Shown: piece by piece, positions 24,559 through 33,646 of the stretch
Numbering within the stretch: position 1 is the first letter of the stretch
Layout of the letters: each line of letters starts with the position of its first letter
NCBI GenBank assembly: GCA_965229685.1
Contig: OZ245920.1
Coordinates: 3,720,001 to 3,784,000 of the forward strand
Length of the DNA stretch: 64,000 nucleotides
Reading direction: 5' to 3'
Source of the DNA: Pacificispira sp033344895
GTDB taxonomy: Bacteria > Pseudomonadota > Alphaproteobacteria > UBA8366 > Aestuariispiraceae
Position numbers and translations under genes: made by a program
Notes under the pieces: generated by a model
What the model saw: the letters and a program-made list of their open reading frames with translations, nothing else
Database searches by the model: none
Told to the model about the DNA's origin: nothing

Positions 24559-25662
24559 TCAGGCACAAAGGCTGAATTGAGAGACGGCCACCTTCAATCG
24601 CCGCGGGTCGACCGATACGGCGCCGGGAACCGGCATTCCCTCATCGGTCATCCGCAAAGGCGGATCGACCAGATCCGTCGCGTAATACCGGTCCGTGCCC
24701 CCGACATCTCCCGGCACAGTGCAGCCTGGCAGTGCCGCGACCGCGATATTCGCCGCACGGGCAATGCAGAAATCGTGCATCCCGCCGACCATGACCGCCA
24801 ATCCCGCCGCACGGGCCAGATCGTGCAGCTTTCGCGCCTGCCAGGGTCCCCCGACATGGGCGGGTTTCAGGACGACGGCCCGGCACGATTTGAGGGCAAG
24901 AGCTGTTTTGAGGTCGTTCTCGGACTGGAGGCTCTCGTCCAGGGCGACCGGCGTACGCATCCGTGCCTGCAGCACCGCATGATCCACGAAATCGTCCCAT
25001 CCGAGCGGCTGTTCCAGGAGGGTCAGATTAAAGGCGTCCAATCCCGCCAGATCCTCGGCATCCGCCAGACCGTAGGCGCTGTTGCCGTCCGCGGTGAGTG
25101 CAAGATCCGGATAACGTTTCCGCAATGGGGCGAGAATGGTTCGATCACGTCCCGGCGCGATCTTGACCTTCACCCGGCTGTGTCCAAGGGCCAGCGCCTC
25201 ATCGATCTGATCGAACAGATCCTCGGCCCGCTCCGGCAATCCGAAGGTCGCGCCGGCCGGGACATGCCGTGCCGTCGCACCCAGCAGCTTCGCCATGCTG
25301 GTGCCGCGATGTTGCGCGATCAGATCCAGCGCGGCGGTTTCCAGCGCGTGCTTCGCAAACAGGTTTCCTTTTACCGGCGCCATGGCCGCCGCCGCGGAAT
25401 CCGGATGATCTAGGACGGTTCCCATGAGGCGCGGGATCAGGTGATGACGCAACGCATCCAACACGGAATAGACATTTTCCGGCAGATAGAGCGGCGCCAG
25501 CGGCACCGGCGCCTCGCCCCACCCGGTCAGCCCGCCGGCCCGCAGCGCGACGATGGGATGAGTTTCACGCTGAACCGTCTCGTTCGCGCTGGAGAACGGC
25601 GTCAGCCTGTCCTGGGTGAGGGTCCAGACTTCCGCCGCCTCAATTTTCGGCGCCCCGTTCAT
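24559..25662 (-). CDS. Enolase-superfamily enzyme of the OSBS/N-acylamino acid racemase type
   Basis: 367 residues with the muconate-lactonizing-enzyme fold. It has the KxK pair (VKVKIAPG), the three metal ligands in DGNSAYGLADA, LLEQPLGWDDFVDHA and ALDESL, and the second catalytic lysine in VVLKPAHVGG, then GGMHDFCIARAANIA. These match the o-succinylbenzoate synthase/N-acylamino acid racemase branch. With no menaquinone genes nearby and a TRAP transporter just upstream, a racemase, epimerase or dehydratase in catabolism is more likely than OSBS. It starts 10 bases after the DctM stop. Confidence 0.82.
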   Translation of the reverse strand: MNGAPKIEAAEVWTLTQDRLTPFSSANETVQRETHPIVALRAGGLTGWGEAPVPLAPLYLPENVYSVLDALRHHLIPRLMGTVLDHPDSAAAAMAPVKGNLFAKHALETAALDLIAQHRGTSMAKLLGATARHVPAGATFGLPERAEDLFDQIDEALALGHSRVKVKIAPGRDRTILAPLRKRYPDLALTADGNSAYGLADAEDLAGLDAFNLTLLEQPLGWDDFVDHAVLQARMRTPVALDESLQSENDLKTALALKSCRAVVLKPAHVGGPWQARKLHDLARAAGLAVMVGGMHDFCIARAANIAVAALPGCTVPGDVGGTDRYYATDLVDPPLRMTDEGMPVPGAVSVDPRRLKVAVSQFSLCA

Positions 25663-25672
25663 CCCCGCCGGC

Positions 25673-27013
25673 TCACAGCAGACTGGGCAGGAAAAGCGAT
25701 AGAATCGGAAAGAACAGCAGCAACAACATCACGAAGAAGTCGGAAATCAGGAAGTAGCTGACGCCCTTGAAGATCCGCTCCAGCGGAATCTTGTCGCCGA
25801 CGATGGATTTGATCACGAAGACGTTCAACCCGATGGGAGGGGTCACCAGACCGATCTCCAGCAGCTTGACCACGATGACGCCCCACCAGATCAGGTCCAG
25901 GCCATAGGCTTCAACGACCGGCAGCGTGAGCGGCAGGGTCAGAAGGATGATGCCCAGTGGATCCAGCATCATGCCCAGCACGATGTAGAGCAGCGCGATC
26001 AGTCCGATGACCAGGAAAACCGAAAGCTCCGCCGCCGCGATCCAGTCCGTCAGTTGCGTGGCGACATTGGTCAGCGCGATGAAATTGACGAACAGCTTGC
26101 CCGCGATGGCGATGGCGAACAGCTGGGCGGACTGAGTGACGGCTTCACGCAGTGCCTCGCCAATTCTGGAAAGATCCAGCCGGCGCAGGACCAGACCGAG
26201 CGCCAAAGTGGCGACGGCCCCGACCCCCGCGGCTTCGGTCGGTGTGAAGGCGCCCAGATAGATGCCCCCGATGATCACTGTAAACAGCAGCAGGATCGGC
26301 CAGCACCGGGCCAGAGCCTGCCCGCGATTCGCCCGCGCGGTTTCCACATCCGGCTTCGGTGCTGCTTCGGGCCGCAATCGCACCCAGACCATGACCACCA
26401 GGACATACCCGATCAGCGACAGGATGCCGGGCACTGCCGCCGCAAGGAACAGCTTGGCGATGGATTGTTCTGCAAAGACCCCGAAGATGATGAAAAGGAT
26501 CGATGGCGGGATCAGCGATCCCAGCGTCCCCCCGATGGCGACCGATCCTGAAGCCAGGGTGCGGGAGTAACGGCTCTGCAGCATTTCCGGCACGGCAATG
26601 CGGCCCATGGCGGCAGCGCAGGCGACGGAAGACCCGCTGATCGCACTGAACCCACCGCAGCCGACGATCGAGGCAATGGCAAGACCGCCCGGCATTCGGG
26701 CCAGCCACACCCGGGCTGCGGAGTAGATATCCGTCGTGAACCCGGCCTGGAACGCCAGATGTCCGATGAAGATGAAGAGCGGCACCGTCGACAGCGCATA
26801 GGAATTGATGAAGTCGATCGGTGTCGTCGACAGCAGGGAGCCGACGGGTCCGAGGGCGGCCGAAAACGAAAACGGCAGCCAGGGTGTCCAGGCATAGGCC
26901 AGCAGCATGCCGCCCGTGGCGACGCTTCCCAGGGCGATGGCGATGGGTACGCGAATGGCCAGTAGGATCAGGACCAGTGCGAAGCCCAGATAACCGATCA
27001 GATGTGGGTCCAT
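25673..27013 (-). CDS. TRAP transporter large permease (DctM type)
   Basis: 446 residues with about 12 hydrophobic segments and the DctM patterns VACAAAMGRIAVPEML, IGGTLGSLIPPSILFIIFG and FTPTEAAGVGAVATL, then GMMLDPLGIILLTLP. It is the sodium-coupled translocating subunit of a tripartite importer for carboxylates or related solutes. Together with the DctQ and DctP genes just upstream it makes a complete system. The substrate is probably that of the flanking M29-like, cupin and enolase-type enzymes. Confidence 0.93.
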   Translation of the reverse strand: MDPHLIGYLGFALVLILLAIRVPIAIALGSVATGGMLLAYAWTPWLPFSFSAALGPVGSLLSTTPIDFINSYALSTVPLFIFIGHLAFQAGFTTDIYSAARVWLARMPGGLAIASIVGCGGFSAISGSSVACAAAMGRIAVPEMLQSRYSRTLASGSVAIGGTLGSLIPPSILFIIFGVFAEQSIAKLFLAAAVPGILSLIGYVLVVMVWVRLRPEAAPKPDVETARANRGQALARCWPILLLFTVIIGGIYLGAFTPTEAAGVGAVATLALGLVLRRLDLSRIGEALREAVTQSAQLFAIAIAGKLFVNFIALTNVATQLTDWIAAAELSVFLVIGLIALLYIVLGMMLDPLGIILLTLPLTLPVVEAYGLDLIWWGVIVVKLLEIGLVTPPIGLNVFVIKSIVGDKIPLERIFKGVSYFLISDFFVMLLLLFFPILSLFLPSLL

Positions 27014-27025
27014 GTCGAAGAATCT

Positions 27026-27580
27026 CTAATCGTCGGCCTGTGGCCGATTGCGCCAGACCAGCAGATCGCCGATCGCACACAGGCCGAGGCGAAGCGCGAA
27101 CAGCCCCATGCCGAGGCCGAAGATCACCTTGACCGGCCAGACGGGAATGGACAGCTGACCGTCGTAGTAATGGTTTTCGGCGAAAGCTTGCGGCACCGAC
27201 TGCACCGTCAGAATGGCAATCGACCCGAACAGCAGGAACCCGATCACATTACCGAGCAGCAGACCGGTCTTGCCGACACCGGGCGGCAGCCGGTCGGTGA
27301 TCACGGTAACCGCGATCTGCCCGCGATCGCGCTGGACATGGGCCAGCGGCAGACAGACCACCGCGACCATGGCCAGGCCGACCATCAGGATATCGTCGGG
27401 CAGGGTGACACCGATCTGTTCGCGGGCCAGAACACTGGCCGTGATCAGTGCCCCCATGGCCAGGAGGACGATCCCCGCTACGAAGGAAAGTCCACGCTCG
27501 ACCCGGTCCAGTATGCGGTCCAGGGTACCGAGCCCGCCATCGGGCCGCAGACTCGGCATCCCATCATTGGTCCCGCTCAC
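27026..27580 (-). CDS. TRAP transporter small permease (DctQ type)
   Basis: 184 residues with four membrane helices; LDRVERGLSFVAGIVLLAMGALI and the central LAHVQRDRGQIAVTV block are typical of DctQ. It pairs with the large permease 12 bases downstream. The GTG at 27580 is the longest start, but an in-frame ATG at 27559 is also possible; neither has a strong ribosome binding site. Confidence 0.88.
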   Translation of the reverse strand: MSGTNDGMPSLRPDGGLGTLDRILDRVERGLSFVAGIVLLAMGALITASVLAREQIGVTLPDDILMVGLAMVAVVCLPLAHVQRDRGQIAVTVITDRLPPGVGKTGLLLGNVIGFLLFGSIAILTVQSVPQAFAENHYYDGQLSIPVWPVKVIFGLGMGLFALRLGLCAIGDLLVWRNRPQADD

Positions 27581-27585
27581 GGGAG

Positions 27586-28656
27586 TTACTGCTTGGCCCA
27601 GGGATAGCCCTGCGCCTCCAGATCGTTCCGGTACTTGATCACGGCCTCGTCGAAGGCGGCGAGCAGCCCGTCCGCGTCAAGCCCCTGGTCCCGGGCGCCT
27701 TCCAGCCAGCTCATGCCGGCCAGCTCGGCGGATTCGATCAGGGCCTTTCTCATGTCCTCGGCCCCTTCGTGTTCGGTGATCGTGTTGCCATCGACGCCCT
27801 CGCGCAGCTTCTCGAGAATCTCAGTACGAGATTCATACATTTTCTGCGCCAGGTACAGTGTCGCGTCGCGTCCGAGCTCGGTCACGACTTCCTGCTGTTC
27901 CGGGGTCAGGCTCGACCAGGTGCGGGCATTCATGACAATGCCCCAGCCAAGATTCTGGCCCATGTCGATCGTCGTCAGGTGCGACGCGACTTCATACTGC
28001 TTGTAGGAATTGATGACGTAGGCGTAGCTGGCCGTGGCGTCGATCGTGCCGGTGGACAGTGCCTGATAGACGTCGGGCTGGCTCATGGAGACCGCGGCGG
28101 CGCCGTTGGCTTCGAAGGCCTTGCCGAAGTTTCCGGTGGCCCGCAGTTTCTTGCCCTGAAGTTCTGCCAGGGTCGTGATCGGCTCGCGGCTCAGGAGCTG
28201 CGTCGGACCGGTCGTGAAGTTGGCAACATAGCGAACGCCCTGATCGGCGAAATTGGCAGCAGCCTCTTCGTTCTGGGTCATCAGCTCATAGGTCGCCATC
28301 ATGCCGACATACTCGTCGCTGATCTGACGCACGTCGGACACCCGCCACGCGGTCAACTTGCCCGGCTCATAGACCGGCACGACCGACGCCAGATCCGCAA
28401 CGCCGCTGCCGACACCGTCGATGGCGTTCTTGGCCCCCAGCAGCGTGCCGCCCCAGGTCACGTCGAGACCCAGCTCGCCGCCGGTACGTTCCCGCAGTTC
28501 GGCATCCATCCACTTGATCGCTTCGGCACGGGTTCCCCGATCCGGACCGAAATCGGCATAGCGCAGCTCGCGGGTCTGCGCCTCGGCCAGCGTGGAACCG
28601 GCAAACAGAGCCGCGACGGAAAAGGTAACGGTCGCAAGTCGACTGATACGAGACAT
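27586..28656 (-). CDS. TRAP transporter periplasmic substrate-binding protein (DctP type)
   Basis: 356 residues. A signal peptide (MSRISRLATVTFSVAALFAG, cleaved near AEA-QT) precedes a solute receptor with VTWGGTLLGAKNAIDGVGSG, LQGKKLRATGNFGKAF and SQPDVYQALSTGTIDATASY. The latter segment contains the region where DctP proteins bind the substrate carboxylate. The start is ATG 28656, the second of two adjacent ATGs, with GGGAGG 7 bases upstream. It is the first TRAP gene, 66 bases after the M29-like enzyme. Confidence 0.92.
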   Translation of the reverse strand: MSRISRLATVTFSVAALFAGSTLAEAQTRELRYADFGPDRGTRAEAIKWMDAELRERTGGELGLDVTWGGTLLGAKNAIDGVGSGVADLASVVPVYEPGKLTAWRVSDVRQISDEYVGMMATYELMTQNEEAAANFADQGVRYVANFTTGPTQLLSREPITTLAELQGKKLRATGNFGKAFEANGAAAVSMSQPDVYQALSTGTIDATASYAYVINSYKQYEVASHLTTIDMGQNLGWGIVMNARTWSSLTPEQQEVVTELGRDATLYLAQKMYESRTEILEKLREGVDGNTITEHEGAEDMRKALIESAELAGMSWLEGARDQGLDADGLLAAFDEAVIKYRNDLEAQGYPWAKQ

Positions 28657-28722
28657 CATTCTTCCTCCCATTGATGGTAATTGTAGTCTTTCTTGATCTT
28701 GGGGGCGCGGAGGCCCCGGCAC

Positions 28723-30294
28723 TCATCCGTGACTGCCGCCGCAGCAATTGCCCGGCAGAACCGGCGCCGAAACGCCACTGTGTTCGCAGCATCCGCCCTT
28801 CCACCAATCGGCCCCGGCCCCGTGGCAGTACTTGCCGTCGGCCTCGACCATTTTCATGAAAAGCGGGTGATAGTTGCGGCAGACTTCCAGTTCCGTCTTG
28901 ACCCAGTGCAACGGGTCCTTGGCGTAGTGGTCCCAGTAATCGCCGGCCATGTTGATCCCGGGCACGGCCGGGTTCCAGCTTTCGTCGAGCCACATTTCCG
29001 GATCGCCGTACTTGGCGCACATCTTGCGGATTTCGGGATCGTCGAGCGCCAGCAGGCGGCCGTTTTCGATGATCGGTTCGTTGTCGCCTTCCCGTTCCGT
29101 CATGTAGGTCGGGAAATAGAGATGCAGATGCCAGTGGCCGACCAGATTCCCCGCACGCGCAGCCTGACGTTCCGCCATTGAGGAAATGATCGTCCCGAAG
29201 CCCATGTGAATGACGCCGGAGCGCACCCGTTCGTACAGGCAGTTCACGAAACCGGACGGAAAATCCTTACGCGGACGGTGAACATGCGGGTTCGTCCCGA
29301 TCGACGCCTCCCACCAGTACATCAACCCCTTGTCCGGGAAGGTCGGATACTGGACGTCCTTCGTCTTTTCCATCACCTCACGCAGCTTGCGCCCGAACTC
29401 GCCGCCTTCGTTGATCTGCGTGATCTTGGAGTTCTCGACGATCAGCTGCGTCCAGTCGCAGGGCGCGATATGGTTGGTCGTCCCGGCAATGACGCCGCAG
29501 CCGTCCTCCTTGAACGGATGGAACATCCATGGGCGACCGGTGATATGGCCGGGCAGGTAGGTCTTGCCGAAATGCTCGTTGCCGGTCCAGGTCGCGGCGG
29601 TCAGCTCCGGATTGTAGAATTCCCGGTTCGCATCCCAGTATTCGGCATGGTTGGTGAAGGAGATATCGGTCCCTTCCGGATCGGTGATCCGTGCCCGCTT
29701 GGCGCTGCGGATCCGGTCCCAGGTCCAGCGGTCCATCGCATTGACCACCTCAATCGGCATGGCATGCGCCGGAGAGGCCAGAATTTCCGGGGTGATGAAG
29801 GGCATACGCTGAATCTTGATGAAGCGTTCGGCCAGCACCGGACCGCCATAGCCCATCAGGATCTTGTCGTATTTCTGCTTCTTCTCCTCTTCCTCCCACA
29901 TGTCCATCCATTCCGCCAATTCCTTGGTGCGGAACAGGTAATAGTCGACCTCGTCGGCGCCGACCCACTGGGGCACCGGACCACGGTCGATATACTTGAT
30001 CTCGTATTTCACCTTGTACTTTTCGAGGATCTTCTTGCAGGCCTCGATGGTCAGGTCGCTGTGCCAGTTGTCGACACGCAGCATGACCCGCTCGCCTTCC
30101 TTCAGGTCCCAGCAGGCGTTGAGGCCGTGATTGTAGGGGCGCCTGGCGACATGCTCCAAGTAGGGCAGCAACTGATCGGACGAAGTAACCTCGACAAAGG
30201 GCGGACAACGCGGCGGGCGCGATTCCTTCAGGGGCGGCCTGTCGAATTGCGGTATGGTCGGCGCCTGCTTTTCGTCGGCGATGCTGTCCGGCAT
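28723..30294 (-). CDS. M29 aminopeptidase-like metalloenzyme with cysteine-rich C-terminus
   Basis: 523 residues. The fold resembles the M29/leucyl aminopeptidase T family, which also contains 2,5-dihydroxypyridine dioxygenase (NicX). Features are GERVMLRVDNWHSDLTIEACKKIL near residue 70, ITDPEGTDISFTNHAEY, then HIAPCDW, GTNPHVHRPR, GVIHMGFGT and HWHLHLYFP. The last 40 residues carry YCHGAG, GGCCEHSG and GNCCGGSHG, an unusual Cys/His cluster that may bind metal. ATG 30294 was chosen because GAGG lies 9 bases upstream and the longer frame runs through the operator region. It is divergent from the GntR gene and upstream of the TRAP genes. The reaction is unknown; ring cleavage or amide hydrolysis are guesses. 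Confidence 0.62.
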   Translation of the reverse strand: MPDSIADEKQAPTIPQFDRPPLKESRPPRCPPFVEVTSSDQLLPYLEHVARRPYNHGLNACWDLKEGERVMLRVDNWHSDLTIEACKKILEKYKVKYEIKYIDRGPVPQWVGADEVDYYLFRTKELAEWMDMWEEEEKKQKYDKILMGYGGPVLAERFIKIQRMPFITPEILASPAHAMPIEVVNAMDRWTWDRIRSAKRARITDPEGTDISFTNHAEYWDANREFYNPELTAATWTGNEHFGKTYLPGHITGRPWMFHPFKEDGCGVIAGTTNHIAPCDWTQLIVENSKITQINEGGEFGRKLREVMEKTKDVQYPTFPDKGLMYWWEASIGTNPHVHRPRKDFPSGFVNCLYERVRSGVIHMGFGTIISSMAERQAARAGNLVGHWHLHLYFPTYMTEREGDNEPIIENGRLLALDDPEIRKMCAKYGDPEMWLDESWNPAVPGINMAGDYWDHYAKDPLHWVKTELEVCRNYHPLFMKMVEADGKYCHGAGADWWKGGCCEHSGVSAPVLPGNCCGGSHG

Positions 30295-30353
30295 TGTATC
30301 GGTCCTCGTTTCCTCGTCACAAACCAGCGTCTCACTTTGCTGATCGCCACTAA

Positions 30354-30427
30354 TTGCATGCAAAATGATCCCGATCAACCTCAAAACCGTTTTCTTTTCG
30401 GCTGGAATTGATAAATTGCATGCACAA
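30354..30427. promoter_or_regulatory. Two TTGCATGCAA-type operator sites between divergent genes
   Basis: Site 1, the perfect palindrome TTGCATGCAA at 30354-30363, lies 60 bases before the M29-like gene. Site 2, TTGCATGCACAA at 30416-30427, shares TTGCATGCA and sits just before the GGAGG of the GntR gene. Their centres are 62 bases apart. Palindromes of this size are typical for FadR-subfamily GntR dimers, and the position suggests self-repression plus control of the catabolic operon. Confidence 0.7.
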
Positions 30428-30438
30428 CGGAGGGTTTA

Positions 30439-31179
30439 ATGGCAACGCAACTTGACCAGATCACCCAGAACCTGCGCGAGCTCGTGCTGGAGGGGGCCTA
30501 CGAGCCCGGCGCGGCGGTTCGCGAGGTTGCGGTCGCTGAGAAACTGGGCGTTTCGCGTACCCTGACCCGACTGGCGATGGCGGCGCTGGAACAGGACGGA
30601 TTGTTGCTGCGTGAACCGAATCGCGGCTTCCGCGTACGCACCTTCACCCTGGACGAAGTCGCCGACGCCATTGAGGTGCGCGGCGAGTTGGAGGCGCTTG
30701 CGGCACGGCAGGCGGCCGAACGCGGCATCCCGAAGGAGCTCGCGGAAAGATTGCGTGCAATCCTGGATGAAGCCCACGCCCTGGCCCAGGAGGGTTTCAA
30801 GGAGCTTTCCAACCGGTCGCGCTGGATCGACCTCAATTGTGCTTTCCACAACGGGATTGTCGAAGGGTCCGCCAACAAGGCACTGGCCCCGGCGCTGGAT
30901 CATATCTGCCGAGTACCATTGGCGGGGCCACGGGCCATCGTCTTCAACAGGACCGTGCCCGATCAGGGAATCGCGCAGTTGCGTGCCGCGCATGACGATC
31001 ACGAACAGATTCTCGACGCAATTCTCAATCGACAGGGTCAGCGTGCCTCCGCCCTGATCCGGGAACACGCCTATCGCAGCGGACGCAACAAGCGGGTGAA
31101 CTTCGACGCCCTGCAGCAGACCGCGGTCTGGCCCGCCCTGCCCGGCGTGGCCCTGGTACGGCGCGCGGGCAACGAATGA
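30439..31179 (+). CDS. GntR-family transcriptional regulator (FadR/FCD type)
   Basis: 246 residues. An N-terminal winged helix (LRELVLEGAYEPGAAVREVA, then KLGVSRTLTRLAMAALEQDG) is followed by an all-helical FCD ligand domain with EVRGELEALAARQAAERG and HDDHEQILDAI, whose conserved Asp/His residues often bind metal and an organic acid. The ATG at 30439 has GGAGG 6 bases upstream. It probably binds the two palindromes in its own promoter and controls both the divergent M29-TRAP operon and the cupin gene 23 bases downstream. Confidence 0.9.
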   Translation: MATQLDQITQNLRELVLEGAYEPGAAVREVAVAEKLGVSRTLTRLAMAALEQDGLLLREPNRGFRVRTFTLDEVADAIEVRGELEALAARQAAERGIPKELAERLRAILDEAHALAQEGFKELSNRSRWIDLNCAFHNGIVEGSANKALAPALDHICRVPLAGPRAIVFNRTVPDQGIAQLRAAHDDHEQILDAILNRQGQRASALIREHAYRSGRNKRVNFDALQQTAVWPALPGVALVRRAGNE

Positions 31180-31202
31180 GACAACAGGGATAGGGAACGA
31201 CC

Positions 31203-31709
31203 ATGGCATACACGCTGCACGACCTCGCCGATGATTGCCGCGAGGCGCTGAAATCAGGGGAGTCCCCCGAGGCGCTGACGCAGGTTCGTGATTTCGTTCG
31301 AAAGGCGCTCGCCGATCCCGATTTCATGGCCGCGAACCTGCTCAACCGGGAGCCACCGCCGGAGCGAGACGTAATCCATGAGGACCCGGATCTGGGGTTC
31401 TGCATCTGCGTCCACATCTATGCCGATGCCAAACCCGGCAGTCCCCATGACCACGGTTCGACCTGGGCAATCTACGGCCAGGGCGAGGGCGAGACGGAGA
31501 TGACCGACTGGCAGGTCATACGGCCCGCCGCCGGCGATCGTCCGGCCCTGGTGGAAAAGACCCGGACTTACACACTGAAGCCTGGTGATGCCCATATCTA
31601 CCCGACCGGCGCGGTCCATGCGCCGATCCGATATGGCGCGACGCGCCTGCTGCGCATTGAGGGCACGAATACCGACCGCATTCAGCGCACGCGCATTGAA
31701 GTCGCCTGA
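31203..31709 (+). CDS. Cysteine dioxygenase-like cupin
   Basis: 168 residues. One cupin domain with PGSPHDHGSTWAIYG (H82, H84) and GAVHAPIRYG (H139), the three-histidine iron site of cysteine dioxygenase/3-mercaptopropionate dioxygenase-type enzymes. It may therefore be a thiol dioxygenase or another iron-dependent oxygenase. It follows the GntR regulator by 23 bases on the same strand, so it belongs to the same regulated locus as the divergent M29-like enzyme and TRAP transporter. Substrate unknown. Confidence 0.75.
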   Translation: MAYTLHDLADDCREALKSGESPEALTQVRDFVRKALADPDFMAANLLNREPPPERDVIHEDPDLGFCICVHIYADAKPGSPHDHGSTWAIYGQGEGETEMTDWQVIRPAAGDRPALVEKTRTYTLKPGDAHIYPTGAVHAPIRYGATRLLRIEGTNTDRIQRTRIEVA

Positions 31710-31848
31710 CACCCAATTGCGCGGGAAATCCCAATAGGTTTACGAACGGTTAACGGCATTGTGCAATTCTTGACCCGGTCACCCACTCCGGGGAGTTGTA
31801 ACACTGTCCAGTCGGGATCCTCCCTCCGGCCGCGAATGCGCGCCGAGC

Positions 31849-33642
31849 ATGGCGCCAACAGTTGCGCAATTGAGCGGCGCCTTGCAGGAACTGCCCGTCG
31901 GAATCGTCATCTTCGATTCCAACGACCGGCTGATATTTGCGAACAGGGCAGCCCATGAACTTTTGTCCCTGACAGGACCGGCACTTGCGGAAGGTGCCGA
32001 TATCTCAGAGATCTGCGGTTGTCATCTGCGCGCCAACAGTCAGGGCGAGTACCAAACGGAGTCCGGACGCACGATCGAGACGAGCCGTGAAGCGACCTCT
32101 GAAGGAGGCACCGTCCTGACACTGAAGGACGTTACGGAAGATCGGGCCGCTGAGAAGGAACTGCAGCGGAGCGTTGCCCGGTTCCGCGATCTGACGGACA
32201 TCGCGTCGGATTGGTTCTGGGAAATGGATCAGAACTTCCAGTTCACCTTTGTTTCCAACCGGTTCACCGAACTGACCGATATTCCGACGGACACTTTCCT
32301 GGGACGTCGACGCGGTGAGACAGCGAACACGGTCCCGGGCCAGGAGGAGGCGCTGGCTGCCAATCTGGCGACCATGCACCGACAGGAATCCTATCGCGAC
32401 TTCCGCTTCGCCGTCCGCGGTCGGGACGGAGGCATCCGCGTTCTGTCCGTCAATGGCGCCCCCTGGTATGGCGAAGACGGCACCTTCCGTGGCTATCGCG
32501 GCACCGGGCGCGACCTGTCGGAGGTGGAACGCCTGTCGAAGGCGCTGCAGACCCAACGGGCGCAGATCAATGAGTTGATGGAACATGCCCCGGTGCCGAT
32601 CTTCTTCAAGGATTCCAGCCTGAGGTTTCAGGTCGTGAACGATGCGTTCTATGTCGAACGCGGTCTCAAACCGGAACAGGTCATCGGACGAACGTCGGAC
32701 AAGATTTTTCCCAACGCCGCTGGGCGCGCCTTTACGGAACACGACAGGACCGTGATCGAAACCGGCGAGCCGGTCATCCGCGAGCATACCGTTGGCAGCC
32801 GGATCGTGCGGACATACAAGTTTCCCGTCTACGCCGACGGCGCCAAGTTCCTGGGACTTGGCGGTGTTGAGATCGACATCACCGACCGAATCCGCGAATC
32901 GCAGGCTCTGGCCGCAGCAAAGACCGAAGCCGAACGGGCCAACAAGGCTAAATCCTATTTTCTTGCAAAGGTCAGCCACGAACTGCGCACCCCTCTGAAC
33001 GCCGTTATCGGATTCGGTGAGATGCTGCGCGCGGAACTGTTCGGTCCGCTGGGCGACGAACGCTATCAGGGATATGCCGAGGACATCGTATCCTCGGGCC
33101 GTCACCTGTTGGGACTGGTGTCTGACATTCTGGACATATCCAAGATCGAATCCGACGAGATGGACCTGAATGAGAAGACACTCAATCTATCGGATCTGGT
33201 CTGCCAGGCCGTCACAATGTCCCTCGCCGCCCGTTCGGAAGGCGTCGCGACGGTTCACACCGACGAGGTCGCCCCGGAAATTCGCCTTTTCGGGGATGAA
33301 ACCGCGCTGCAGCGAATTGTGATGAACCTGGTCGGAAACGCCCTGAAATTCACGGCCCCGGATGGCCGCATCGACGTGACTTTAGCGACGGATGCCAAGG
33401 GTCATGTCGCCCTGTCCGTGCGGGATACCGGGATCGGCATTGCGGAAGACCGATTACACGATGTGGTTCAGCCGTTTTCCACAGGCGCCAATCCACTGAG
33501 ATTGGAATATGAGGGGTCCGGACTGGGCCTCGCCATCGTCAAGGCGCTGTGCGACGCCCATGACGCCGTGTTCAGCATTCAGAGCAAGGTTGGCGTCGGG
33601 ACGGTTTGCATGGCGCTGTTCGAACCGTCCCGCAGCCGCTGA
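31849..33642 (+). CDS. Soluble PAS-domain sensor histidine kinase
   Basis: 597 residues and no membrane segment. Three PAS-like domains (about 10-110, 112-235, 240-355) precede the phosphoacceptor helix FLAKVSHELRTPLNAVIGF (H377) and a catalytic domain with NLVGNALKFTAPDG, VRDTGIGIAEDRL and GSGLGLAIVKAL. The kinase lacks a receiver domain and no cognate regulator is adjacent. It lies between the catabolic locus at 24559-31709 and the convergent abm operon (4-base gap), so the signal cannot be guessed. The ribosome binding site at ATG 31849 is weak. Confidence 0.88.
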   Translation: MAPTVAQLSGALQELPVGIVIFDSNDRLIFANRAAHELLSLTGPALAEGADISEICGCHLRANSQGEYQTESGRTIETSREATSEGGTVLTLKDVTEDRAAEKELQRSVARFRDLTDIASDWFWEMDQNFQFTFVSNRFTELTDIPTDTFLGRRRGETANTVPGQEEALAANLATMHRQESYRDFRFAVRGRDGGIRVLSVNGAPWYGEDGTFRGYRGTGRDLSEVERLSKALQTQRAQINELMEHAPVPIFFKDSSLRFQVVNDAFYVERGLKPEQVIGRTSDKIFPNAAGRAFTEHDRTVIETGEPVIREHTVGSRIVRTYKFPVYADGAKFLGLGGVEIDITDRIRESQALAAAKTEAERANKAKSYFLAKVSHELRTPLNAVIGFGEMLRAELFGPLGDERYQGYAEDIVSSGRHLLGLVSDILDISKIESDEMDLNEKTLNLSDLVCQAVTMSLAARSEGVATVHTDEVAPEIRLFGDETALQRIVMNLVGNALKFTAPDGRIDVTLATDAKGHVALSVRDTGIGIAEDRLHDVVQPFSTGANPLRLEYEGSGLGLAIVKALCDAHDAVFSIQSKVGVGTVCMALFEPSRSR

Positions 33643-33646
33643 TCCG

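Noticed and set aside
24559..25662. Calling the enolase-superfamily gene menC (o-succinylbenzoate synthase)
   Set aside because: No menaquinone biosynthesis genes are present and the gene sits directly behind a TRAP transporter; catabolic racemase or dehydratase is more likely.
28723..30294. Calling the M29-like enzyme 2,5-dihydroxypyridine dioxygenase (NicX)
   Set aside because: It is about 170 residues longer than NicX, has a different C-terminus, and no other nicotinate or pyridine genes are nearby.
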